The notes under the pieces: model-generated | What the model saw: the letters and a program-made list of their open reading frames with translations, nothing else | Told to the model about the DNA's origin: nothing | Database searches by the model: none | Assembly: GCA_004292855.1 (NCBI GenBank) | Contig: RDXN01000077.1 | Span: 1-64,000, forward strand | Source of the DNA: Cytophagales bacterium | GTDB lineage: Bacteria > Bacteroidota > Bacteroidia > Cytophagales > Spirosomataceae | Direction of reading: 5' to 3' | Length of the DNA stretch: 64,000 nucleotides | Position numbers and translations under genes: made by a program | Shown here: piece after piece, positions 50,149 to 58,398 of the stretch | Layout: each line of letters opens with the position of its first letter | Position numbering within the stretch: position 1 is the first letter of the stretch

Positions 50149-50727
50149 ATGAAATCCCAACTCCTTTTTTCTGCATTCGCTCTCGTAGCCACCTCAACAC
50201 TCGTCTCGTTTAACACCGAGAAAACCCCTTCACCCAAAATGCCCCCACCCTACACCAAAGCCCAGATCGAAAAGGGCAACTATCTGGTTGGTATTATGGG
50301 TTGCCGGGACTGTCATTCGCCCAAAGCCATGACCCCGCAAGGCCCCGCTCCCGACATGGCCCGCGATCTGTCGGGGCATCCGGCCGCTATGCCGCTTGGT
50401 AAAATTGACAAAGGGTCGCTCAACGATTGGGTACTGTTCAACATGATGAACACGGCCGCCGTGGGGCCGTGGGGCGCGTCGTTCTCGGCCAATCTCACCC
50501 CCGATGCCACCGGCATTGGCAACTGGACCGAGGAGCAGTTCATTATCGCCCTCACCGAAGGCAAGAGCAAAGGCATCCGCACAGCCCGCCCGTTGCTGCC
50601 ACCCATGCCCTGGCCCAACTACATTGGCATGAAAAAAGAAGACTTGGTGGCCATGTTTGCCTATCTGAAAAGCATCAAGCCAGTTGATAATCTGGTTCCG
50701 CACCCCATCACACCAGACAAGTTATAA
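50149..50727 (+). CDS. Exported c-type cytochrome
   Basis: A 192-residue protein with a signal peptide (MKSQLLFSAFALVATSTLVS). It has one covalent heme site, CRDCH (in GIMGCRDCHSPKAM), and family features GNYLVGIMGC, NLTPDATGIGNWTEEQFI and KKEDLVAMFAYLKSIKPVDN, as in cytochromes that serve membrane dehydrogenases. It would work in the periplasm. As the last gene of the cupin/membrane/membrane/cytochrome operon it supports a redox function for the group. Confidence 0.88.
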   Translation: MKSQLLFSAFALVATSTLVSFNTEKTPSPKMPPPYTKAQIEKGNYLVGIMGCRDCHSPKAMTPQGPAPDMARDLSGHPAAMPLGKIDKGSLNDWVLFNMMNTAAVGPWGASFSANLTPDATGIGNWTEEQFIIALTEGKSKGIRTARPLLPPMPWPNYIGMKKEDLVAMFAYLKSIKPVDNLVPHPITPDKL

Positions 50728-50802
50728 ACTGGTTTAGCAATGGTACGCCAGCACGGTTTAATACGAATACTAAATTTAGACGAACGTATTATGCTTGAAA
50801 CA

Positions 50803-50810
50803 TACTTTTG
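50803..50810 (+). promoter_or_regulatory. Candidate -7 box (TACTTTTG)
   Basis: TACTTTTG matches TAnnTTTG 49 bp before the 50859 start. The intergenic region also contains related inverted words AACTGGTTTA (near 50728) and AAACTAGTTTA (near 50845). No clear -33 element is visible, so support is moderate. Confidence 0.4.
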
Positions 50811-50858
50811 CGTCAGTATCAATTGACAATTTTTCGTCCTCTTAAACTAGTTTAATCA

Positions 50859-51926
50859 ATGCGTACTATGCTTAACATGCTTGCCAATCGTTTACTTAAC
50901 CAGCGGATATTGGCTCTTCTTATCGTCGGCGGCTCCCTAGCGGGCATACTTTCCTGCCAGGACCACGCCATCCAGAACCCGATGACCCTAACGGCCAGCC
51001 CCGGACCACCCTTTGCTACCGGGCTTAAGGCACCCCTTGGTTTAGCCGAAGACCCTCGCGGAAACCTGTGGGTAACGGAAGCAGGGAGCGGAACCGTAAA
51101 CAACGGACAGGTATCGGTGATTACCCCGGCGGGCGTAAAATACCCGGTCATTACAGGTTTTGTTTCGGCGATTAGCCCCGAGAACTCACCCGAAGGACTT
51201 AACCACCTGTTGCTGAAAGACGGAAAACTGTACATCCTGCACGCAACAGAAGCCAAACTCTATATTGCCGATGTGACGGGCTTTGTGCCGGGCGTAACGG
51301 CTTCGTTCCCGGCGAGTTTGCTGACTAGCTACGACATCGGGACGTTCGTCAGAAATGCTCACCCAAACGCCCCCGACGCTAAAAACTCGAACCCCTACGC
51401 GATGGCCTTCGGACCAAACGGCGACCTGTTTATCGCCGATGCGGGGGGCAACGCCATTATCCGCCGGAATCAGAACACAGGTGCGTTGAGCGTGTACGCC
51501 GTTTTCCCCGACACGCCCAACCCGACCTCGATGGGACCACCCACCATCGACGCTGTGCCGACGGGTCTGGTGTTGAGTGGCAATAACTTCCTGGTCAGCA
51601 CATTGAGCGGGTTTCCGTTTCCGGCGGGTGCCGCCCGGCTTATGCAGGTGTCGGCTACGGGCACAGCCCCGGTTACCCCAACGGTCTATCAGGGAGGCTT
51701 TTCGGGCCTGACTGATGTGGAGTTAACCGCTGGTGGTCAGCCGGTTGTAACGGAGTTTGGGTTTGGTGGAACGGGTCGCGTTGCCAACGGAAACAACGCG
51801 GCAACGACCCTGTTTTCGCCCGCCATTACGCCGGTCGATATTCTGCGGAGCAACACCTCGCCCAATACGTATTATGTGTTGTATTACGGACCGGGGATCA
51901 TCGTGAAGCTGAACGCAACGAACTGA
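50859..51926 (+). CDS. ScyD/ScyE-like propeller lipoprotein
   Basis: A 355-residue lipoprotein: long hydrophobic leader with lipobox LAGILSC, then a beta-propeller with repeats GLAEDPRGNLWVTEAGSGT, PYAMAFGPNGDLFIADAGGN and PTGLVLSGNNFLVSTLSGFP, typical of the ScyD/ScyE family. ScyE was named in cyanobacterial scytonemin gene clusters, but in other bacteria the role of these propellers is not known. It should be anchored on the periplasmic or outer face. It stands alone between the cytochrome operon and a palindromic element. Confidence 0.8.
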   Translation: MRTMLNMLANRLLNQRILALLIVGGSLAGILSCQDHAIQNPMTLTASPGPPFATGLKAPLGLAEDPRGNLWVTEAGSGTVNNGQVSVITPAGVKYPVITGFVSAISPENSPEGLNHLLLKDGKLYILHATEAKLYIADVTGFVPGVTASFPASLLTSYDIGTFVRNAHPNAPDAKNSNPYAMAFGPNGDLFIADAGGNAIIRRNQNTGALSVYAVFPDTPNPTSMGPPTIDAVPTGLVLSGNNFLVSTLSGFPFPAGAARLMQVSATGTAPVTPTVYQGGFSGLTDVELTAGGQPVVTEFGFGGTGRVANGNNAATTLFSPAITPVDILRSNTSPNTYYVLYYGPGIIVKLNATN

Positions 51927-51941
51927 TTTGTGATTTTTGAT

Positions 51942-52126
51942 TGGCACGCGGATTAAACAGATTGGGCGGGTTTTTGTCATGGCACCGGCCACCCGGCCCG
52001 AGGCACCTACTTCACTAATAGTCAAATTGAGGGTCAGCAAAGTAGATCCCTCGTACCTCGGGCCGGGTGGCCGGTGCCATGACAAAAACTGCGTCATCCA
52101 CGTGCCAATTCTTTTTCCGCGTGCCA
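51942..52126. repeat. Nested palindromic element
   Basis: The inner arms 51971-52003 and 52056-52088 are perfect 33-bp complements (left arm begins TTTTTGTCATGGCACCGGCC). The outer arms TGGCACGCGGA (51942-51952) and TCCGCGTGCCA (52116-52126) also match. The loop of 52 bp codes for nothing obvious. The element fills the gap between the ScyD-like gene and the 52166 hydrolase. It could be a MITE- or REP-like mobile repeat. ACGCGGATTAA at its left end recurs in the 11706 palindrome. Confidence 0.85.
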
Positions 52127-52165
52127 TTCTTTTGTAGGTTAGGGCTTTATCTTAACCTGCATGCT

Positions 52166-53872
52166 ATGCGCTACGTCTCCCTATTTCTTTTGTCGGTTCT
52201 GACCGCTCAGGCCCAGACCAAATTTTCCGTTTCATTCCCCGCTTCGGCTACCTCCGCCACGCTCGACGGGCGGGTGTTGTTGCTCCTGTCTACCAACGAC
52301 AAGGCCGAGCCACGTTTCCAGATCAACGACGACGCCAATACCCAGATGGTTTTCGGCCTCGACGTAAATGGCCTTAAACCCGGCAGTACGGCTGTGGTCG
52401 ACCAGGCGGTATTTGGGTATCCACGCCAAAGTCTTGCCGAGGTGCCCGAGGGCGATTATTATGTGCAGGCCGTGCTGCACCGGTACGAGACATTCAACCT
52501 CAAAACCGGCCATACCGTGAAACTTCCGATGGATCGGGGTGAGGGCCAACACTGGAACGAGGCTCCCGGGAACTTGTACAGCAAGCCCGTCAAAATTCAT
52601 TACAACCCCCGTGCCAAACAGACGGTCACGGTGAGCATGACCGAGGTGATTCCGCCCATTGCGGAGCCAAAAGACACGAAATATATCAAGCACATCAAGG
52701 TACTGAGCAAACGCCTGACGGAGTTCTGGGGACGGCCCATGTACCTGGGTGCCCACGTGCTGCTGCCCCACGATTTCGAGAAGCACCCCGAAGCCAAATT
52801 TCCCCTCTGCGTGTTCCACGGGCACTTCCCCGACGATTTTAGTGGGTTCAGCGAGACGCCCCCGCCCGCCAACATGGACACGACCGACTACATTGCCCGG
52901 TTCAATATCTATGGCTACAAGAAGCGCGTGGCGCAGGAAGCCCATGATTTTTATAAGCAGTGGACGGGCAAAGACTTCCCCCGAATGCTGATTGTGGAAA
53001 TTCAGCACGCGACACCCTACTACGACGATTCGTACGCCGTGAACTCGGCCAGCATGGGGCCGTGGGGCGACGCCATTATGTATGAGCTGATCCCCGAAAT
53101 TGAGCGGCAGTTTCGCGGAATAGGGCAGGGGTGGGCGCGGTTTACCTACGGCGGCAGTACGGGCGGTTGGGAAGCGTTGGCCGTGCAGGTGAAATATCCC
53201 GACGAGTTTAACGGTTGCTTCGCGGCCTGCCCCGACCCCATTTCGTTTTCGGCCTACACGGTGGTCGATATTTACAAAGACCAAAACGCCTATTACCTCG
53301 ACAGTTCCCACAAGAAAACGGCCCGCCCCGGCAAACGCGACTACCTCGGCCACGTGAAATGTACGCTTGAAGACTGCAACTACCGCGAGCTGGCTCTCGG
53401 CACCAACTCGCGCTCCGGCGATCAGTGGGACATTTGGCAGGCCGTGTATTCCCCGCAGGGACCCGATGGTTACCCTAAACCGATCTGGGACAAACGTACG
53501 GGCGTGATCGACAGGGAGGTGGCCAACTACTGGCGCGAGAACTACGACCTGCTCCACATCATGAAGCGCGACTGGAAAACCCTCGGCCCCAAGCTGACCG
53601 GCAAAGTCCGCATCTACTGTGGCGACATGGACAATTATTACCTCAACAACGCGGTTTACCTAATGGAGGATTTCCTGAAACAAACCCGAAACCCCCATTA
53701 CCACGGCGAGGTGGCCTACGGCGACCGGGCCGAACACTGCTGGAACGGCGACCCCACACAACCCAACTACGTTACGCGGCTTCGCTATAACTCCATGTAC
53801 GTGCCTAAAATCCTGAAACGTATTGAAGAGTCGGCCCCCAAAGGCGCGGATTTAACGAGTTGGCGGTATTAA
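52166..53872 (+). CDS. Secreted alpha/beta hydrolase of unknown specificity
   Basis: A 568-residue protein from ATG 52166, which gives a signal peptide (MRYVSLFLLSVLTAQAQ); upstream in-frame sequence belongs to the palindrome. An N-terminal beta domain of about 180 residues (DGRVLLLLSTNDKAEPRFQI) precedes a hydrolase domain with the nucleophile elbow YGGSTGGWEAL (Ser-331) and a late His candidate (GDRAEHCWNGD). The segment FPLCVFHGHFPDDFSGF may form the oxyanion region. Related to the putative esterase group. It probably hydrolyses esters or peptides outside the cytoplasm. Confidence 0.78.
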   Translation: MRYVSLFLLSVLTAQAQTKFSVSFPASATSATLDGRVLLLLSTNDKAEPRFQINDDANTQMVFGLDVNGLKPGSTAVVDQAVFGYPRQSLAEVPEGDYYVQAVLHRYETFNLKTGHTVKLPMDRGEGQHWNEAPGNLYSKPVKIHYNPRAKQTVTVSMTEVIPPIAEPKDTKYIKHIKVLSKRLTEFWGRPMYLGAHVLLPHDFEKHPEAKFPLCVFHGHFPDDFSGFSETPPPANMDTTDYIARFNIYGYKKRVAQEAHDFYKQWTGKDFPRMLIVEIQHATPYYDDSYAVNSASMGPWGDAIMYELIPEIERQFRGIGQGWARFTYGGSTGGWEALAVQVKYPDEFNGCFAACPDPISFSAYTVVDIYKDQNAYYLDSSHKKTARPGKRDYLGHVKCTLEDCNYRELALGTNSRSGDQWDIWQAVYSPQGPDGYPKPIWDKRTGVIDREVANYWRENYDLLHIMKRDWKTLGPKLTGKVRIYCGDMDNYYLNNAVYLMEDFLKQTRNPHYHGEVAYGDRAEHCWNGDPTQPNYVTRLRYNSMYVPKILKRIEESAPKGADLTSWRY

Positions 53873-53947
53873 AAATAGTTGTAGCTTTCACCCGGCTTTG
53901 GTTATCTGCCGAAGCCGGACCAAATCACCTAAACCAACTAGACGACA

Positions 53948-54184
53948 ATGGGCATCCTGTATTCAATTATTATCGGTGGTATTGCTGGCTTTCTGGCCAG
54001 CCGGTTCATGGGCAGCAGCAACTCCATGCTTACGAACATTATTCTGGGTATTGTGGGGGGCTTCGTCGGCAACTTCATCGCCGACAAACTAGGCAACGAC
54101 CGCAGCAACGACAACATCATTGTCAAACTGCTCATTGCCGTTGCCGGTGCCGCCCTGCTAATTTTCGTTGGGCGATTTTTTTAA
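53948..54184 (+). CDS. GlsB/YeaQ/YmgE-family small membrane protein
   Basis: A 78-residue protein with three hydrophobic glycine-rich segments (IIIGGIAGFLASRFMG, NIILGIVGGFVGNFIADKLG and LLIAVAGAALLIFVGRFF), the hallmark of the GlsB/YeaQ/YmgE transglycosylase-associated family, small inner-membrane proteins often induced by stress. The exact role is not known. A strong palindrome begins at its stop codon. Confidence 0.9.
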   Translation: MGILYSIIIGGIAGFLASRFMGSSNSMLTNIILGIVGGFVGNFIADKLGNDRSNDNIIVKLLIAVAGAALLIFVGRFF

Positions 54185-54280
54185 TGCGTAATGATGAATG
54201 CGTAATGCGTAATGGGCTGGCGCAAGTAAAAGAGTTTGGCGTCAGCCCATTACGCATTATGCATTCATCATTACGCATTA
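54182..54280. repeat. 38-bp palindrome spanning two convergent gene ends
   Basis: The left arm 54182-54219 and right arm 54243-54280 are complementary over 38 bp with one mismatch, around a 23-nt loop. The arms are built from repeats of the word ATGCGTAATG. The left arm includes the end of the GlsB-like gene and the right arm ends in the stop codon of the recombinase gene, so it probably serves as a bidirectional terminator. Confidence 0.8.
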
Positions 54281-55177
54281 TTTTTTTCCTGCCTTCGGAT
54301 GGGCCTGTTCGTAGGTCTTCTTCAACTGCTCCATGCTGGTGTGCGTGTAGATCTGCGTAGCGGCTAAACTGCTGTGACCGAGCAGGTCTTTGATGGCGTT
54401 GAGGTCGGCACCCCGGTTGAGCAGGTGTGTCGCAAAGGTGTGGCGCAGTACGTGGGGGCTTTTCTTTTCGAGGGTCGTAACAAGTTCCAGGTACTTCTTT
54501 ACAATGCGCTGAATCAGCATGGGGTAGCCCTGAATGCCCTGATCGCTCACAATCAGATGCACGGCGTCGGCCTCAATGCCGAAGGTGGCTTGTTTGAGCG
54601 TTTGGTACGATTCCACGAGACCGGCCAACGAGGGCGGCATCGGTATAATTCGGTGTTTGTTGCGCTTGCCCAACACCATAATGGTTCGCTCGTATTGGTT
54701 GATGTCGGCCACTTTCAGGCCGATCAGTTCGCTCAGGCGGATGCCCGTTCCGTAGAGCAGTTCGAGCACGAGTTTGTCGCGTTGTCCGGCAAAGTCGTCG
54801 GTAAATTCGACCTCATCGAGCAGGGTTTCCATCGGTTTCTCTTCCACAAACACGGGCAACTTCCGGCTCATTTTGAGAGCCTGAATTTTCAGCATCGGGT
54901 CGACCTGAATCTGCTTCTGGCGCATCATATACCCGAAGAAACTCCGCAACGTGGCAATCTTGCGGTTTACCGACGACCGATCCAACTCGGCTTCCACCAG
55001 TTTTACAATCCAGCCGCGCACCTGCCGGAAGTCGGCTTTATGGGCATCGGCCAACTCGAACTCCCCGGCCAGGAACGTGCTGAACTGCTCCAGGTCTTTG
55101 CTGTAGGCGGTCAGGGTGTGCTGACTAAGTCGCTTTTCGTAGCGTATATGATGCAAAAAATCGTCGATGGGTGTCAT
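54278..55177 (-). CDS. Tyrosine recombinase XerC/XerD
   Basis: A 299-residue site-specific recombinase that resolves chromosome dimers at dif. The N-terminal SAM-like DNA-binding domain (about residues 1-90) is followed by the catalytic domain with the full set of residues: Arg-147 (GTGIRLSEL), Lys-171 (GKRNKHR), His-242 and Arg-245 (HVLRHTFATHLL), His-268 (LLGHSS) and Tyr-277 (TQIYTHT). Length and composition are those of the housekeeping Xer proteins rather than phage integrases. Whether it is XerC or XerD cannot be settled from this window. Confidence 0.9.
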   Translation of the reverse strand: MTPIDDFLHHIRYEKRLSQHTLTAYSKDLEQFSTFLAGEFELADAHKADFRQVRGWIVKLVEAELDRSSVNRKIATLRSFFGYMMRQKQIQVDPMLKIQALKMSRKLPVFVEEKPMETLLDEVEFTDDFAGQRDKLVLELLYGTGIRLSELIGLKVADINQYERTIMVLGKRNKHRIIPMPPSLAGLVESYQTLKQATFGIEADAVHLIVSDQGIQGYPMLIQRIVKKYLELVTTLEKKSPHVLRHTFATHLLNRGADLNAIKDLLGHSSLAATQIYTHTSMEQLKKTYEQAHPKAGKK

Positions 55178-55325
55178 TGGACGAAGGTACGCAGCCTAAA
55201 CGAAGGCAAAAAGGGAGTGAACCGACGATTTGAGGGAGTGGGCTGATAAACCCCCGATAAGCCAGCGGGTTTATACCATGTACCGGCGGATGTCCGCCAT
55301 TAACTCCAACAAACTGTTATTCACC

Positions 55326-56288
55326 ATGAAACGTAATTCCTTGCTGCGTCCTGCCACATTGCTACTCACGGCTCTCTCCCTGGTTTTCGTTACGACCAGT
55401 TGCAAAAAAGACGACGAGGCCACTCCTAACACCGTAACCGACGTCGTGATTGCGGGCGATCAGTTCACGCTGCTCGAAGCCGCTGTTGTGCGGGCTGGCC
55501 TGGCCGACGCGCTTAAAAATACAAACAACATCACCGTTTTTGCCCCCACCGATGCAGCCTTTCGGGCGGCTGGTTTTGCCGACGTAGCGGCTATCAATGC
55601 CACTCCAGTGGCCACCTTAACAAGCGTTTTGCAATATCACGTACTGGCTAGCCGGGTAGCTTCATCGGCTATTCAAACGGCTGATAATGCCGCCCAGCCA
55701 ACACTGCTGACCACCAACGGCACGATCTACATTACAAGAAATGCGGGTGGTGTTTCGGTGAATGGTGCCCGCGTGACGCAGCCCGACGTAGCGGCCAGCA
55801 ATGGCGTTATTCACGTGATCGACCGGGTATTACTGCCACCAGCGGGCAACCTGCTTCAGGCTATTCAGGCCCTGAGCGCGGCCAACAATAATAACTTCTC
55901 GTTGCTCATTGCAGCCGCCACGCGGGTTGGTGGTGCTGTCATCACCACGCTCAGCACAGCCGCAGGTCCATTCACATTGTTTGCGCCAACTAATGCCGCT
56001 TTTACGGCTGCCGGTTTTGCGAACGAAGCCGCGATCAATGCCGCTTCAGTGGCCACATTGCAAGCCGTTCTGCTCAACCACGTCGTAGCAGCGCGAGCCT
56101 TCTCGACCAACTTAGCGAGTGGTTCCGTTAACTCGGCGGGTGGTGGCCCGTTGGCTGTTGTGGTAGGCGCAAGTGGTGTGACAGTTACAGGCCGTGGCAA
56201 CGGCACGAATGCCTCAAACGTGACGGCTGCCAATGTGGTCGCTACCAACGGGGTCATCCACGTGATCGACCGGGTATTGCTGCCTTAG
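55326..56288 (+). CDS. Lipoprotein with two fasciclin domains
   Basis: A 320-residue lipoprotein from ATG 55326 (MKRNSLLRPATLLLTALSLV, lipobox before the Cys of TTSCKKDDE). Two fasciclin (FAS1) domains follow, each with the H1 motif NITVFAPTDAAFRAAGF or FTLFAPTNAAFTAAGF, a central YHV or NHV strand and the H2 ending NGVIHVIDRVLLP. FAS1 domains mediate adhesion. The mature protein is anchored at the surface or in the periplasm. A similar gene follows at 56495. Confidence 0.92.
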   Translation: MKRNSLLRPATLLLTALSLVFVTTSCKKDDEATPNTVTDVVIAGDQFTLLEAAVVRAGLADALKNTNNITVFAPTDAAFRAAGFADVAAINATPVATLTSVLQYHVLASRVASSAIQTADNAAQPTLLTTNGTIYITRNAGGVSVNGARVTQPDVAASNGVIHVIDRVLLPPAGNLLQAIQALSAANNNNFSLLIAAATRVGGAVITTLSTAAGPFTLFAPTNAAFTAAGFANEAAINAASVATLQAVLLNHVVAARAFSTNLASGSVNSAGGGPLAVVVGASGVTVTGRGNGTNASNVTAANVVATNGVIHVIDRVLLP

Positions 56289-56320
56289 GTGCAGGTTTAG
56301 AAGACAAGCAAGAACATGGA

Positions 56321-56366
56321 AAAGAGGTGTTGGTAAGTCGGGAGGGCTTGCCAGCACCTCTTTTTT
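56321..56366 (+). terminator. Rho-independent terminator
   Basis: AAAGAGGTGTTGGTAAG (from 56321) pairs with CTTGCCAGCACCTCTTT with a few G-T pairs and a 9-nt loop, followed by a T6 run ending at 56366. It lies 32 bp after the first fasciclin gene and separates it from the second. Confidence 0.8.
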
Positions 56367-56494
56367 CATGCAATAATTGACCGTTGGTTCAATTATTGCA
56401 GATAGTCGTAACAGCTTCGCCGGAACATCGTTATTCTATAAGATAAATAGAGTTTTTGTATGTTCCTGCATGCTACCTGTTACCGACTAAAGCT

Positions 56495-57526
56495 ATGAAA
56501 ACACGATTGGTTACGGACAAAATCTGGCGGCTACGCGCCACTGGTTTGTTGCTGGGGTTATCGGCTTTACTGGTCAATTGCCAGAAGAGTGGAGATTCAG
56601 ATTCGGCCATCGACCCTGACTCGACGGGTGTTTCGGTTACGCCCCCACAAGCCGTCACGGCATCGGGAACGCTGACCGATATTGTGCAGAGAACGAGCCA
56701 CTTGAGCCTGCTCAATATGGCCCTAACACGGGCCGGCCTGACTGATAAACTAAAAACAGGTTCGCTAACGCTGTTTGCCCCAAACGACGCGGCTTTCCGG
56801 GCGGCTGGCTATTCATCAAAAGCATCGCTCGACTCCCTCGCCACTGCCGACCTGCAACGACTGCTCCAGTACCACGTTCTCGACTCGCGTCTGTCGGCGT
56901 CGGCCTTGCCCGTCAACGTGCCCACAAGCGTGCAAACAGCTTTGGTAACGGCCACTGTCTCATTATTTAAGGCCGCCGATGGCAAACTGTACGCCAACGC
57001 AGGCCGCGTGGTTCAGCCCGATATTGGAGCCGATAAATCGGTGATGTACGTGATCGACCGGCTGCTTACCGTGCCCACTCAAACCACCGTCGAGGTGATA
57101 CGAACTACGACCAACCTGTCGATGTTCCGGCTGGCCGTTGAGCGGGTTGGAGCCGGGATCACCAACACCCTGCTGTCGCCCACCGACCGGGGGATCACCG
57201 TGTTTGCGCCCTCAAACAAGGCATTTCAGGAAGCAGGCTTTGCTAACGAAGATGCTATTCTAGCCGCTGATATCAACCGCCTGACTGAGATTTTACGCTA
57301 CCATGTGGTAACGAGCCGTGCGTTTTCGCCCACGCTTCGTTCGGGCGATGTGAGCACCGCGCAGGGTACGCCCATCACGGTTGCCATCAATGCAAAAGGA
57401 ACCACCGTTACGGGCAAAGGCAACCCCACCGTGGCCGGTATCGTTCTGAAAACGGACCTCATCACCACCAACGGCGTCGTGCATATTATCGACCGGGTGT
57501 TGTTGCCCACACCGGTGGCGCAATAA
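56495..57526 (+). CDS. Lipoprotein with two fasciclin domains
   Basis: A 343-residue protein from ATG 56495. The leader (ATGLLLGLSALLVNC) ends in a lipobox and is followed by a Ser/Asp-rich linker. Two FAS1 domains have LTLFAPNDAAFRAAGY with LLQYHVLDSRLSASAL, and ITVFAPSNKAFQEAGF with ILRYHVVTSRAFSPTL, ending in NGVVHIIDRVLLP. It is a diverged tandem paralogue of the 55326 gene with its own upstream region after a terminator. Confidence 0.9.
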   Translation: MKTRLVTDKIWRLRATGLLLGLSALLVNCQKSGDSDSAIDPDSTGVSVTPPQAVTASGTLTDIVQRTSHLSLLNMALTRAGLTDKLKTGSLTLFAPNDAAFRAAGYSSKASLDSLATADLQRLLQYHVLDSRLSASALPVNVPTSVQTALVTATVSLFKAADGKLYANAGRVVQPDIGADKSVMYVIDRLLTVPTQTTVEVIRTTTNLSMFRLAVERVGAGITNTLLSPTDRGITVFAPSNKAFQEAGFANEDAILAADINRLTEILRYHVVTSRAFSPTLRSGDVSTAQGTPITVAINAKGTTVTGKGNPTVAGIVLKTDLITTNGVVHIIDRVLLPTPVAQ

Positions 57527-57552
57527 CAGAGTGGGGAGAGGGTGAAAAATTG

Positions 57553-58398
57553 CTAGGTAGCCGAAGTTAAGTTTTGAAGTTCGCCTACGCCAATCCGATT
57601 ACATTTCATCAAAACCTCCTGTAAATCAGCTCCTGTTGACCGGAGCGGGTCTATGGCTCGCACCAACGTAACCCGCAGATCGAACAACTCCTCGCGGTTG
57701 AACTTCGATGATCCACGCACTAGATCTAAGCGCATCAGGGCTTCTTGCCGGTTTTGTTGGGGGTTGAATAAACCGTTCAGCTCTGAACACTGATTGCATA
57801 CCCCGTTTTTATTGATCAGGGCGCACCGGGAGCCAAAGATCTCGGTCATCGTTTTGCGGGCGTTCAGCAGCAAATGTTTTGCAACTCCTTCGGTTTTATC
57901 CAGAATGAGCGTGATGTCGGCCAGCGAAAAATCATAGATTTCCTTGAGCAATAGCGCAATCTGTTGTTCAATCGGCAACGTCTTCGATATACAGGTAAAA
58001 CAGGTATCAATGTGTTCTCTGGCATCGTAGACCGCATCGGTTGCCGCCTGGCTGGTTTTGAGGATGGTGTCAAACACGACACTGTCCGTAAGGGCGACTT
58101 GTTTCCCCTGTTGCATAACGTCCTGCGGCCAACGGTTCCGTTTTTTTAAGTGGTTATAGGCCAAATTCGTCGCAATTTGAAACACCCAGGTTTTCAACGA
58201 CGAAGCTCCCTCGAAACCGGCCAAATTATGATAGGCTTTGATAAATGTGTCGTGCGTGAGATCGTCGGCATCGTTACGGTCGGCCAGAAGTCGGTATAGA
58301 TACGATCTTAACGACTGTTGAAACTGGGCGAAGAGTTGCTGAAACGCGTTAATATCGCCAGCCAACGCTTGTTTCAAAATCTCCTCCTGCGTGTTCAT
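57553..58398 (-). CDS. ECF-type RNA polymerase sigma factor with cysteine-containing tail
   Basis: A 281-residue sigma-70-family protein. Region 2 (about residues 15-85) has DADDLTHDTFIKAYHNLAGF and SLKTWVFQIATNLAYNHLKK; region 4 (about 140-200) has LPIEQQIALLLKEIYDFSLA and GVAKHLLLNARKTM. An extension of about 90 residues follows, beginning with CALINKNGVCNQCSEL, whose CxxC could bind zinc. No anti-sigma gene is adjacent. The ATG overlaps the stop of the quinone oxidoreductase gene by 4 bp, so the two are co-translated. Confidence 0.85.
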   Translation of the reverse strand: MNTQEEILKQALAGDINAFQQLFAQFQQSLRSYLYRLLADRNDADDLTHDTFIKAYHNLAGFEGASSLKTWVFQIATNLAYNHLKKRNRWPQDVMQQGKQVALTDSVVFDTILKTSQAATDAVYDAREHIDTCFTCISKTLPIEQQIALLLKEIYDFSLADITLILDKTEGVAKHLLLNARKTMTEIFGSRCALINKNGVCNQCSELNGLFNPQQNRQEALMRLDLVRGSSKFNREELFDLRVTLVRAIDPLRSTGADLQEVLMKCNRIGVGELQNLTSAT

